15,604 bases of DNA from Clostridiales bacterium (GCA_019416395.1 DXXH01000049.1:1-15604), one strand, 5' to 3'; positions 7,670 through 15,121 are shown, counted from the stretch's first letter. Notes: generated by a model not told the origin, from the letters alone. Numbers and translations: made by a program.

Positions 7670-8266
7670 ATGAAAAAATTTGCAGGGTTGACTGCCACAG
7701 TATTGGCGATGCTTTTGTGTTTGGGAATGTTTGCCGGTTGTTCGGAAACCGAGGAAGAGTCCAGCAGCTCGGAGACCAGTTCCGAGACCAGCTCGGAAAC
7801 AAGCTCTGATACCAGCTCGGAATCCAGCGTTTCCCAAGAGGAAAGCAGCGAAGAAGAAACGTTGGAAGGTGACGTGATCGGGGAGATCACCTATGTGGGC
7901 AGCACTACATTGGTACTGGACGTCTATGAGGCAGACAGCGAAGTGACCGATTACACGGATATGGAAGGTGTCACTTTGACAAACACCGGAGAAAGCAGGA
8001 CTATTACGGTGGAAGATGACGCTGTGTTCCAGTCGGTGACAGAAGGAGCCTTGACAGAGATCGCCATGGACGATTTGGTGGAAGGCGATATGGTTGCGGT
8101 GACCACAGACGAAGATGGGGTACAAACCGTGACGGTTCTTGATGTGGAAATGGACAGCGATTTGGCTGACAGTACGGACAGCGGCGATACAACCCAGTCC
8201 ACAGATACGGCGGAAACTTCCGCTCTGGAAGAAGCGTCTGGGGAAACAGACAGCAGTGCGGCGTAA
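7670..8266 (+). CDS. Ser/Glu-rich lipoprotein of unknown function
   Basis: A 198-residue exported lipoprotein. The signal peptide (MKKFAGL, hydrophobic core) ends in the lipobox FAGC with lipidated Cys24. Next comes a highly acidic Ser/Thr/Glu tether built from degenerate SSET repeats, about residues 27-65. A compact beta-rich segment of about 100 residues follows (GDVIGEITYVGSTTLVLDVY to VQTVTVLDVE), which resembles small DUF5666-like or OB-like extracytoplasmic domains, although I cannot assign it to a family. The C-terminal tail is again low-complexity (DSTDSGDTTQSTDTAETS). Ribosome binding site AAGAAGG lies before ATG 7670. It is the first gene behind a promoter of the shared type and is followed by the sigma-like cyclophilin fusion, so a functional link with that protein on the outer membrane face is likely. 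Confidence 0.8.
   Translation: MKKFAGLTATVLAMLLCLGMFAGCSETEEESSSSETSSETSSETSSDTSSESSVSQEESSEEETLEGDVIGEITYVGSTTLVLDVYEADSEVTDYTDMEGVTLTNTGESRTITVEDDAVFQSVTEGALTEIAMDDLVEGDMVAVTTDEDGVQTVTVLDVEMDSDLADSTDSGDTTQSTDTAETSALEEASGETDSSAA
7760..7828 (+). repeat. Degenerate 12-bp tandem repeats encoding the SSET tether
   Basis: Within the lipoprotein gene a 12-bp unit of the form GAG-ACC-AGC-TCG recurs about five times with silent and conservative changes, giving SSETSSETSSETSSDTSSES. Such arrays expand and contract easily and encode flexible surface linkers. Confidence 0.65.
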
Positions 8267-8280
8267 GCTTGTTTGAAACG

Positions 8281-8312
8281 TGGGCAGGCCGGAAATGGGC
8301 CTGCCCATTTTT
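8281..8312 (+). terminator. Intrinsic terminator or attenuator inside the lipoprotein-cyclophilin operon
   Basis: A 10-bp perfect stem (8281-8290 with 8298-8307), 7-nt loop, then five T residues (8308-8312). The ribosome binding site of the next gene follows within about 15 bases and no promoter fits between, so the downstream gene is probably reached only by read-through. Confidence 0.8.
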
Positions 8313-8338
8313 ATGGATAGAGAAAGGAAGAATTGGAC

Positions 8339-9790
8339 ATGTTGAACCTTACTGATAAAGCCCGCAAGGGTTGCCGTGAAGCCATGGAATCCTTGCTGGA
8401 TATGACCAAGACCAATGTGATGTACCTGAGCACCTTGCTGTTGGGCGATGAAAAAGCGGCCAGTGTGATGGTGCCCAGAATCTACCGGAATCTGTGGGAT
8501 CAGGTACTGTCCGGGCGAATCAATACTGAGGAAGACTTTTCTCAAGGTGCCTTGCTGAAAACAGCGGCGCTTTGCAAAGCAGCCGTAGCGAAAAAAGACA
8601 ATAAGGCGTTCCGGATTCCCCAAAACCGGGATTTTATTCAGGGGGTGGGGGACGATGTCCAGGTGCGTGGAGAAGCTTGGGAGACGGTACTGGCGAATTT
8701 GCCGCCGCTGCACCGGTTCCTCTATGTGTTGACTGCCTTATGTGGAGATACCCCTTCCCAGCTGGCCAGATTATTCCACACCAATGAAGAGACAGTCCAA
8801 CTGGCATTGCAGGCGGAAGCCACCAACTTGAAGCGGATTCTTACAGCGGCTTCCCGAAAGGCTGGGAAGGATCTGTCTCTCACGCCAGAGGAGTTCCACC
8901 GGGCCTTGGAAAGAAAACGGGCTGGAGCGGAGATTACACCCAGCGTGGACCAGACGATCCTGGCAGCGATAAACGCTTTGTGCGGGCCCATTCAGAAAAA
9001 AATTCGGAAAAAGCGGAAACGGATTGTCGCGGTGGTAGTATCCGTGGCGGCAGTCGCTTGCCTTACCGGCGGGATTGTATGGGCGGCGGTGAGAGACGAT
9101 TCTCTGGAATCCGAGGAGACAGTTTCCACTGCTTCGGAAGACTCAGTGGTGGAAAATACAGAGTCTGTGTTGTCTGAAGTCTCTTCAGGAGAATCCTCGG
9201 AAGATGAGACGACCCAAACGGAGACAGACACAACCGCAGCGGAAGAGAACGTCAACGCCACAGCCTACGCGGATTTAGAGATCCAGGATTACGGCACCAT
9301 AACCATCGCCTTGGACGGGGACGCGGCGCCGGAGACTGTGGAGAATTTTATTTCCCTGGCAGAGAGCGGGTTCTATGATGGACTTACCTTCCACAGGATT
9401 ATCGATGGATTTATGATGCAGGGTGGGGATCCCAATGGGGACGGTACTGGTGGAAGCGATGAAACCATTCCCGGGGAATTTTCTGAGAACGGTTTTGAGA
9501 ACGGTTTTGAGAACGAATTATCCCATACCCGGGGAGCGGTATCCATGTCCAGATCAGAGGATTACGACAGCGCCAGTTCCCAATTCTTCATTGTCCAAGA
9601 AGATTCCACGTATTTGGACGGGGAGTACGCAGTATTCGGTTATGTGACAGAGGGAATGGATATCGTGGATCAGATTTGCGAAAGCGCTCAGCCTACGGAT
9701 GACAATGGGACCATTCCAGCAGAGGAACAGCCTGTCATTACTTCCATCACAATCCGTGATGTGGAAGAAGAACAGGAGCAGGCGGCGTAA
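8339..9790 (+). CDS. Sigma-like domain - membrane helix - cyclophilin fusion protein
   Basis: A 483-residue protein with three parts. Residues 1-228 are cytoplasmic and resemble a degenerate sigma factor: a region 2-like helix bundle (about 10-55, LSTLLLGDEKAASVMVPRIY), a region 4-like helix-turn-helix (about 121-165, NLPPLHRFLYVLTALCGDTP), and a basic juxtamembrane patch (KKIRKKRKR). One membrane helix spans about 229-251. A long Ser/Glu/Thr-rich linker leads to an extracellular cyclophilin-type peptidyl-prolyl isomerase (about 312-475). The catalytic FHRI is at 351-354, followed by GFMMQGGDP, SMSR, SQFFI and the YAVFGYV segment. ATG 8339 was preferred over TTG 8333 because AAAGGAAG is then properly spaced. 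It is a probable paralogue of the tail-anchored protein at 6733. The cyclophilin call is firm; the sigma-like call is by pattern and needs a profile search. Confidence 0.82.
   Translation: MLNLTDKARKGCREAMESLLDMTKTNVMYLSTLLLGDEKAASVMVPRIYRNLWDQVLSGRINTEEDFSQGALLKTAALCKAAVAKKDNKAFRIPQNRDFIQGVGDDVQVRGEAWETVLANLPPLHRFLYVLTALCGDTPSQLARLFHTNEETVQLALQAEATNLKRILTAASRKAGKDLSLTPEEFHRALERKRAGAEITPSVDQTILAAINALCGPIQKKIRKKRKRIVAVVVSVAAVACLTGGIVWAAVRDDSLESEETVSTASEDSVVENTESVLSEVSSGESSEDETTQTETDTTAAEENVNATAYADLEIQDYGTITIALDGDAAPETVENFISLAESGFYDGLTFHRIIDGFMMQGGDPNGDGTGGSDETIPGEFSENGFENGFENELSHTRGAVSMSRSEDYDSASSQFFIVQEDSTYLDGEYAVFGYVTEGMDIVDQICESAQPTDDNGTIPAEEQPVITSITIRDVEEEQEQAA
9485..9515 (+). repeat. 12-bp tandem repeat inside the cyclophilin domain
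   Basis: GAGAACGGTTTT occurs twice in a row (9485-9496, 9497-9508) followed by a partial third copy, giving ENGFENGFEN. Bacterial cyclophilins of this type normally have only one such unit before the HTRG segment, so one copy looks like a recent in-frame duplication. Confidence 0.75.
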
Positions 9791-9842
9791 TGGTTTGGGA
9801 TTAGCGCTGTTTTTCCGGCAGAACAAGTGAAAATTGAGAAAT

Positions 9843-9883
9843 AACGGGTAGGTACTCCTTTGGGGAAACCTGCCCGTTTTTTT
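9843..9883 (+). terminator. Intrinsic terminator after the cyclophilin fusion gene
   Basis: An 11-bp stem (9843-9853 with 9868-9878, one G-U pair), a 14-nt loop, and seven T residues at 9877-9883. It ends the lipoprotein-cyclophilin operon. Confidence 0.88.
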
Positions 9884-10059
9884 GTTGGGTAAATTTTTTC
9901 CAGATCTTTTAAAGTGAGTTATACAAAATGGCTCTCCGGCAACGGGTTCCAGATTCCAGGAAAAACGCAGAGGAGATCACCACGGTGCAATGGATTTGGT
10001 GGTTTCGGTTGGTGAAAAGCAAAAATAATTTTCTTATATTGAAAAATAATTCTTGCTGG
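9884..10059. other. Intergenic stretch without a recognised gene
   Basis: Between the operon terminator and the SLH gene promoter I see no open frame with a ribosome binding site, no tRNA and no riboswitch that I recognise. The last 50 bases are very AT-rich, which suits an upstream promoter element. Confidence 0.5.
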
Positions 10060-10081
10060 TTTTAGAATTTTTTGGTAAAAT
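10060..10081 (+). promoter_or_regulatory. Promoter of the SLH-glycosidase gene with the shared YTTWAG element
   Basis: TTTTAG (10060-10065), exactly 10 nt, then -10 box TAAAAT (10076-10081). The 11-bp upstream copy is poor here (ATTCTTG at 10049). A weak -35-like TTGCTG at 10053-10058 has 17-nt spacing, so basal activity is possible. The match to the other three promoters in spacing suggests common control. Confidence 0.5.
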
Positions 10082-10098
10082 GATTTTGCGGAAATAGA

Positions 10099-10123
10099 AA
10101 ATCTTTTTCATAAAAGAAGATTT
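10099..10123 (+). other. Stem-loop in the 5' leader of the SLH gene
   Basis: A 10-bp A/T-rich stem with one G-U pair (10099-10108 with 10114-10123, 5-nt loop) lies shortly after the predicted transcription start in a leader of over 100 nt. It may stabilise the message; role unknown. Confidence 0.4.
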
Positions 10124-10202
10124 GATCTAAAATGATTCTATGAAGGGGGATAAGATAGGGAAGCTTGTAAGGCGCGAGGAATTCGAAAGGAGAGGGATAA
10201 AC

Positions 10203-11936
10203 ATGAAGAAAAGAATTGGAAAAAAAGTGGTCAGTGTTCTTCTGGCGTTGGTGCTGCTGTTGACGCTTACCATGCCTGCGTTGGCGGCCAGGACGTTTCG
10301 CGACGTGACTCAAAAGGGGAACTGGTCCTACCGTGCGGTGGAGTATTGCTACGCCAAAGGGTATATGAGCGGTGTGGGGAACGATTTGTTCCAGCCTGCC
10401 GGGACCGTGGAGCGGGCTATGGTTGCTCAGGTGCTGTGGAATAAATCGGGGAAACCCGCCCCCGCAGGCACGGGATATTTCTCAGATGTGCCGGAAGGAA
10501 GCTGGTACGAGGACGCTGTGGCATGGGGAAAGGAAAACCAGGTGGTTTCCGGTACGTCGCCTACCACCTTCGGTCCCGGTAAGAATGTATCCCGCCAAGA
10601 TGTGTGCGTGATGGTTTACAACTATTATAAAATGGGCTTGGATAACGATGGCATTTCCCGGGATCCAGAACTGGCGGAAGAAAGCCAGATGGCCGTTTAT
10701 ACCGATTATGCAAAGGTGAGCGAATACGCCAAAGAGGCCGTTCGCTGGGCAATCAAGTCGGGTTTTATGAGCGGCACTTCTTCCACCACCCTTTCACCCC
10801 TGGGCAGGGCTACCCGGGAGCAGTTGGCCCAATTTTTGCTGAATCTGGACGATATTCTGGGCGTGGATACCAACATCGAATTGCCGGAAGACGATGAGCC
10901 GGAAACTGAACCACCCAAGGAATTTGTGGCGGCGGTCAAGTTTAATAAGACCGTGGCCGGAGTGAGTGTCCGGGGAGTGGAATTTAACCCCCTAAATGGC
11001 TATGTGGCCAAAGCGGTGGTGGCCAATGACAAGCTGTTCACCGTGGAAAGTGCGTCCAGCATTGCCAAGCGCACCAATGCCTATGTGGCGGTCAATGGGG
11101 CGTTTTACAATTCCTACGATTCCAGCAATTACACCACCTATTCCACGTTGCTGAACAATGGGGAATTTATCCGGTTGGACAATGCCAATACCCCCTACAA
11201 GCCCACGTTTGTTGTGGACGCTTCCGGGAGAGCTTCCATCGAGTTTTTTAAAACCTATCAGACCGTAACCATTACCCGGAATGGGGAAGAGATAAAGGTA
11301 TCTGGTAACGATCAGGTGGGGGTCAATTTAGCGGTTGCTCAGAACGATGGCACAAAAATGATCTGCACCAGAGCGTTTGGCACCAAGATACCCGGAAAAG
11401 TCCTTCATGCTGCTGTGGCCGACGCCAATGGTGTGGTGACCAAAGTCTATGAAAACGCCACTGATGTTCCCATTCCGGAATCTGGATTTGCGCTGTATGA
11501 GCGGATGCAGCGTTCTCAGTGGGATACGCTGGTTGCCAGCTGCCAGGTGGGGGATCAACTGAACCGTTCATACCGGTATGAGGGTTCTTCCACGCAAAAT
11601 ATTATGACTGCGCTGAGCTGCGGTCCCACTTTGGTGAAAAACGGGAAGGCTTACGGCAATGCCACCACGTACGCTCAGGAAGGCTTTACCGATACCCATG
11701 TAACAGTGGGGTCGTCTGCCCGTATGGCCATTGGCGTCAAACAGGACGGGACAGTGGTGATCGCCAATGCCACCTGCTCTTTGAGTAAGCTTTCCCAGGT
11801 GATGGCCAGCTTAGGGTGCCAGACGGCCATGAATCTGGACGGCGGTGCTTCTTGCGCGCTGTATCTCCAGGGAAGCGCTATGGTTCCCGCGGGACGTCTG
11901 ATGAGCAATATGCTGGTGTTTTCTAAAGCCAACTGA
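10203..11936 (+). CDS. Secreted SLH-domain phosphodiester glycosidase (NAGPA-like)
   Basis: A 577-residue secreted protein. The Sec signal peptide (MKKRIGKK, then a hydrophobic core) ends at ALA near residue 28. Three SLH domains follow (about 31-75, 93-140, 160-215; for example FRDVTQKGNWSYRAVEYCYAKGYMSG), which normally bind secondary cell-wall polymer. After an acidic linker the C-terminal part (about 245-577) matches the phosphodiester glycosidase family, named for the mammalian uncovering enzyme that removes GlcNAc from GlcNAc-phospho-mannose: YVAVNGAFYNS, CGPTLVKNGK, ARMAIGVKQDG and MNLDGGAS are its hallmarks. It probably trims a phosphodiester-linked sugar from a wall polymer. ATG 10203 is preferred to ATG 10140 because of AAAGGAGAGG and the clean signal peptide. 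Its promoter carries the shared element. Confidence 0.9.
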   Translation: MKKRIGKKVVSVLLALVLLLTLTMPALAARTFRDVTQKGNWSYRAVEYCYAKGYMSGVGNDLFQPAGTVERAMVAQVLWNKSGKPAPAGTGYFSDVPEGSWYEDAVAWGKENQVVSGTSPTTFGPGKNVSRQDVCVMVYNYYKMGLDNDGISRDPELAEESQMAVYTDYAKVSEYAKEAVRWAIKSGFMSGTSSTTLSPLGRATREQLAQFLLNLDDILGVDTNIELPEDDEPETEPPKEFVAAVKFNKTVAGVSVRGVEFNPLNGYVAKAVVANDKLFTVESASSIAKRTNAYVAVNGAFYNSYDSSNYTTYSTLLNNGEFIRLDNANTPYKPTFVVDASGRASIEFFKTYQTVTITRNGEEIKVSGNDQVGVNLAVAQNDGTKMICTRAFGTKIPGKVLHAAVADANGVVTKVYENATDVPIPESGFALYERMQRSQWDTLVASCQVGDQLNRSYRYEGSSTQNIMTALSCGPTLVKNGKAYGNATTYAQEGFTDTHVTVGSSARMAIGVKQDGTVVIANATCSLSKLSQVMASLGCQTAMNLDGGASCALYLQGSAMVPAGRLMSNMLVFSKAN

Positions 11937-12065
11937 GCAGAGAGTTTTCTTCCTTTTGGAAAGAGAGACGCCGGAGTGTTTGGGAGAACAGGCTGAAACA
12001 ATGGGAGAAACAGCCGCAAGGCGTCCTTCATCGAACATAGGAAGTTGTTAGCTAGGGGATAAATG

Positions 12066-12108
12066 AAAAAGGCCACCAGTTCTGTGTGTGACAGAGCTGG
12101 TGGCTTTT
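12066..12108. terminator. Bidirectional terminator between SLH and Nudix genes
   Basis: A 14-bp stem with one G-U pair (12072-12085 with 12091-12104) and a 5-nt loop is flanked by an A-run (12066-12070) and a T-run (12105-12108). It serves the convergent genes on both sides. Confidence 0.9.
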
Positions 12109-12159
12109 CGATTTCGGTGAAGTGGAATCAAGCGGCTTTCACGAGAAATGTTCGGTGTT

Positions 12160-12615
12160 CTACTTGAACGATTCCACCCAATGGCCATGTTCGTCATGAA
12201 AAAATAGTTCTGTGAGTTGATCGTTGAGGAAGATTTTCAGCGTGGAATCCATACTACTGGCCAGTGGCAGGGTTGGAAGCTCCTTGAGAGATACCCAGCG
12301 GACTTCTCCTTCGGCGGAAGAGGTCAGCGTACCTTGAAAACAATTGGTTTTATATAGGTACACAATGTAGCGGACCCCGTCGACGGTTGTCCAGTCCTTA
12401 ATGCCGCACAGTTGCAGCTGGGAGATTGTCAGCCCTGTCTCTTCGAACACTTCGCGGATCACGGAATCTGTAAAAGATTCCCCTTTTTCCACGTGGCCGC
12501 CTGGAAAGGTAATGCCGGGCCAATGGGGATCTGTCCGGTTTTGCACCAGCACATTTCCCTGGCCGTCATAGATCATACACATGTTGGTGAATGTAGCTAT
12601 TTCTGTTTTTTCCAT
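12160..12615 (-). CDS. Nudix hydrolase (MutT-like)
   Basis: A 151-residue protein with a textbook Nudix box at residues 40-62: G at 40, E46, then REVFEETGL with the metal-binding REV-x-EE core. These enzymes cleave nucleoside diphosphates linked to another group; 8-oxo-dGTP or other damaged nucleotides are common substrates, but this one cannot be named from the sequence. ATG 12615 was chosen because it follows a GGGGGAC ribosome binding site and gives a normal N-terminus; an upstream in-frame ATG at 12687 would add a low-quality 24-residue extension. The gene has its own sigma-A promoter and ends at the shared terminator, so it is probably a single-gene unit. Confidence 0.9.
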   Translation of the reverse strand: MEKTEIATFTNMCMIYDGQGNVLVQNRTDPHWPGITFPGGHVEKGESFTDSVIREVFEETGLTISQLQLCGIKDWTTVDGVRYIVYLYKTNCFQGTLTSSAEGEVRWVSLKELPTLPLASSMDSTLKIFLNDQLTELFFHDEHGHWVESFK

Positions 12616-12719
12616 TTTAAGTCCCCCAAGCCTGCCTGCACCCGGTTGGAGTGTTCCTGTTCCCTGTGATCCGGACGGTTTCCCCATAGGTGGATTTCAG
12701 CGCTTTTCCATTGCTTTAC

Positions 12720-12748
12720 AGTATAGCATTTGTTTTTTGTAATTTCAA
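12720..12748 (-). promoter_or_regulatory. Sigma-A promoter of the Nudix gene
   Basis: On the minus strand: -35 TTGAAA (12748-12743), a 17-nt spacer, and -10 TATACT (12725-12720) preceded by the extended TG motif. The leader to the ATG is about 95-100 nt and shows no recognised riboswitch. Confidence 0.8.
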
Positions 12749-12822
12749 AGGTTTGTCACAAATAAAGTTCTTGGCACGTGCAGTGGGGGCATAAAGTGAC
12801 TTCCCAAAACCAGGGTCCAAAA

Positions 12823-13995
12823 CTACTTTGATGCCGTCTTTTGTCCCACTTCTTTTGTGTCGAAACGGGTGACTATCATGTGAATGATGTAGGGAATGAG
12901 GATCACGGGAATTGCCAGGTAAGCAATACCACTGTACGCCTTTTGAATCAAGTTCAGCAGGCCGAACTGGGCGATGCCAAAATCCACTATACAGCAGACC
13001 AGTGCGGCGATCACCTCTTTTTTGGTGACGTGGAACCGTCCCAGTGAGGCTGCTTTTGTGACAGCATCTTTCTTGTCCGTCTGCTGGCCGCAAACCCGTT
13101 TGACCATGGCGGCTACCATGTTTACAGCGGTGGATACAGCACCCAGAATAATGAGCAAGGAAATCAAGGGGGTCATGAAGGAAGCGCCTACGCCGTTTTC
13201 TACCATGAACAGAGTGGGAACACTTTGGCTGGCAGCTTCGGGGTTGGTATAGACCGTCATCAAGCCCAGCACCACCATTACCATCATCAAGGCGTTGATC
13301 ACAACGCCTACCCCCATACTTTTCACAGCGTCCCCAGGCTTTTCGAAGGATTTGGCGTGCTGCACGAACACGGCAATGTTGGATAGCTGGAAGGTGCCGT
13401 AGAGAAATGCGGAATACAGCGCCGGCCCCAGGGAAAGATGCTGTTCGCCCATGGACTGAACCGCCTGTGTAATCTTTTCCGCGTTGAGGACAATGTTGGG
13501 CAGGTAAACAATGAGAAGCCCGGCGATGATGCAGATGGAAAGCACGGATGCCACCCGTCGTACCAGATCGGTACCAAAAATGGCCACCACAAAGATGAAT
13601 ACGCCGATGAGGAACGTGCAGAGCAGATAGGGCAGTCCGGTGAGCTGGCTCAGGGTAGCACCCCCAGTGGCAAAAGCCACGGCCGGAGCCACACACATGA
13701 CGCAAAGATACAAAAGCTCAAACAGGTTGGAAAAAATGGGCGCGAACCTTCCGTAAAAGGCGTTGTTGTAGGAGCGGTAGTCGTAGACCTGGTGCTTCCG
13801 GGCAAACCGCAGGCTATAGGCAAAAAATACTCCATTATAAAGCATGGCCAGCACGGGCATTACCACGCACCATGCGCCGTAACGCACAAAGTAGCTGTAG
13901 ATCTGGGCGCCGGAGGCAAATCCGCCCCCAAAATGGGTGGTAAACCACACAAACGCCACACCTAGAACCAGAGCACCCGTCGTTGTCTTTTTCAT
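12823..13995 (-). CDS. YkvI-like membrane transporter
   Basis: A 390-residue hydrophobic protein with about ten membrane segments. The opening (GVAFVWFTTHFGGGFASGAQ) has the glycine-rich broken first helix usual for YkvI-type proteins of the amino acid/cation symporter (LeuT-fold) superfamily. The start is ATG 13995, overlapping the stop of the upstream dehydrogenase gene by 4 bp (ATGA), which implies coupled translation. An in-frame ATG at 14118 lies inside the dehydrogenase gene and gives a non-hydrophobic extension, so it was rejected. Together with the T-box upstream this suggests uptake or exchange of an amino acid or derivative. No strong terminator follows; about 75 bases separate it from the Nudix promoter. 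Confidence 0.82.
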   Translation of the reverse strand: MKKTTTGALVLGVAFVWFTTHFGGGFASGAQIYSYFVRYGAWCVVMPVLAMLYNGVFFAYSLRFARKHQVYDYRSYNNAFYGRFAPIFSNLFELLYLCVMCVAPAVAFATGGATLSQLTGLPYLLCTFLIGVFIFVVAIFGTDLVRRVASVLSICIIAGLLIVYLPNIVLNAEKITQAVQSMGEQHLSLGPALYSAFLYGTFQLSNIAVFVQHAKSFEKPGDAVKSMGVGVVINALMMVMVVLGLMTVYTNPEAASQSVPTLFMVENGVGASFMTPLISLLIILGAVSTAVNMVAAMVKRVCGQQTDKKDAVTKAASLGRFHVTKKEVIAALVCCIVDFGIAQFGLLNLIQKAYSGIAYLAIPVILIPYIIHMIVTRFDTKEVGQKTASK

Positions 13996-15092
13996 CGCTC
14001 TTTTGCCCCCCTTTCTTCCAAAACAGCCATGGCCTCTTTCAGCATCTGCCGGGTTACCCGGTAGGGATAGTGGGCAACGTCCGACATGGTGGGAATACGC
14101 TCTACGCATTCTTCCCACTGGGCCGGAGTGATCTCAATGTCTTTCAAGTGTGTGGGAAGGCCGATGGACTTGTTCAACTGGTAAATATTTTCGAATTCTT
14201 CATACTGACCGTCTACCAACAACGCCAGCAAAATCCCAAAGCCTACCACCTCTCCATGAAGATGGCGTTCCTCGATGACGGGATAGGCGGTAAGAGCGTA
14301 GAAAATGGCATGGGCCAGGCCACTGTTGTAGTCTGGGGTGAAGTCTTTGGTCAGGAAGATCGAGGCGATACCTGTGGTGACCACGATGGCCAGCACTACT
14401 TGCTCTACCGGATAAGTACACAATCCCTGCTTGTGGTCCTTCAGAGCCTGGGCACCGTAGACCAGCAAGGGATCCCGGCACATGCGGCTGACCTGCACTC
14501 CCAAGGCGGTGAAATGCTCCAGCTGTTCGTCCCGGGCCGAAATCATGGCCTCGTAGTATTTGGCGTAGGTGTCGCCGATTCCTGCCCATAGATACTGGCT
14601 AGGCGCTTTGGCGATGATTTCCGTGTCGATGAAGGCGTGCATGGCGGGACGTACAAAGAAGTTGGGTTTTAAGAAGGTGCCGTCCTCGTTGTACATGATG
14701 GATACGGAAGTGGTGGCGGCACAATTCGATGCAATGGTGGGGAAGGTGAACACCGGTTTATCATCGGTGATGCACAGGCATTTTACTGTATCCAGAGCTT
14801 TGCCGCCGCCTACGCCAAAGACCATGTCCGCCTCTTGGTACAGGGGCATAGCGCGCAGCCGATCCACCGTGGCATAGGTGCAGTTCTCGCCATAGATTTC
14901 TTTGCCGATGATCTCCAGATTAGTCTGTTTCACATAGGATTCGATTTTGTCATAGGCGGCTTCCAAGGCTTTGCGGCCGCCGATTACCAGCACTTTTTTG
15001 CCGTAAGACTCGCATACCGGGCCGATCTTATCGTAGATCTTATCACCGATGGAGTAGCTTGGCAGATGGACTTCATAGTTTTCCAGTTTCAT
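13992..15092 (-). CDS. Iron-containing alcohol dehydrogenase family protein, glycerol dehydrogenase-like
   Basis: A 366-residue group III dehydrogenase with an NAD-binding N-terminal half (VLVIGGRKALEAA; VFGVGGGKALDTVK, the family GGGxxxDxxK motif) and a helical metal-binding C-terminal half. Metal ligands expected for GldA-like enzymes are present: Asp in GIGDTYAKYYE, His in SGLAHAIFYALT and His in HLHGEVVGFG. The length is typical. The substrate could be glycerol, another polyol or a hydroxy acid; the sequence alone does not decide. ATG 15092 has the AGGTACTC/AAAGAGG region close upstream. It is the first gene behind the T-box leader, an unusual position for this family, and is translationally coupled to the YkvI-like transporter, so its substrate may relate to the amino acid sensed. 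Confidence 0.88.
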   Translation of the reverse strand: MKLENYEVHLPSYSIGDKIYDKIGPVCESYGKKVLVIGGRKALEAAYDKIESYVKQTNLEIIGKEIYGENCTYATVDRLRAMPLYQEADMVFGVGGGKALDTVKCLCITDDKPVFTFPTIASNCAATTSVSIMYNEDGTFLKPNFFVRPAMHAFIDTEIIAKAPSQYLWAGIGDTYAKYYEAMISARDEQLEHFTALGVQVSRMCRDPLLVYGAQALKDHKQGLCTYPVEQVVLAIVVTTGIASIFLTKDFTPDYNSGLAHAIFYALTAYPVIEERHLHGEVVGFGILLALLVDGQYEEFENIYQLNKSIGLPTHLKDIEITPAQWEECVERIPTMSDVAHYPYRVTRQMLKEAMAVLEERGAKER

Positions 15093-15121
15093 TTGAGTAC
15101 CTCTTTCTGGGACGAGGCAAA

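Noticed and set aside
8333..8338. TTG at 8333 as start of the cyclophilin fusion
   Set aside because: It is only 4-5 bases from the ribosome binding site, whereas ATG 8339 is correctly spaced.
7556..8713. Long minus-strand open frame (385 codons) opposite the lipoprotein and the cyclophilin fusion gene
   Set aside because: It is antisense to two well-supported genes, runs through promoter and terminator elements, has no ribosome binding site and encodes a low-complexity peptide. It arises from codon bias.
9884..10059. Possible riboswitch in the intergenic stretch before the SLH gene
   Set aside because: I could not match it to the conserved core of c-di-GMP, SAM or other common riboswitches, and it lies upstream of the predicted transcription start.
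12616..12687. N-terminal extension of the Nudix protein from ATG 12687
   Set aside because: The extension is Gly/Gln-rich, without a ribosome binding site, and ATG 12615 has GGGGGAC and a normal family N-terminus.
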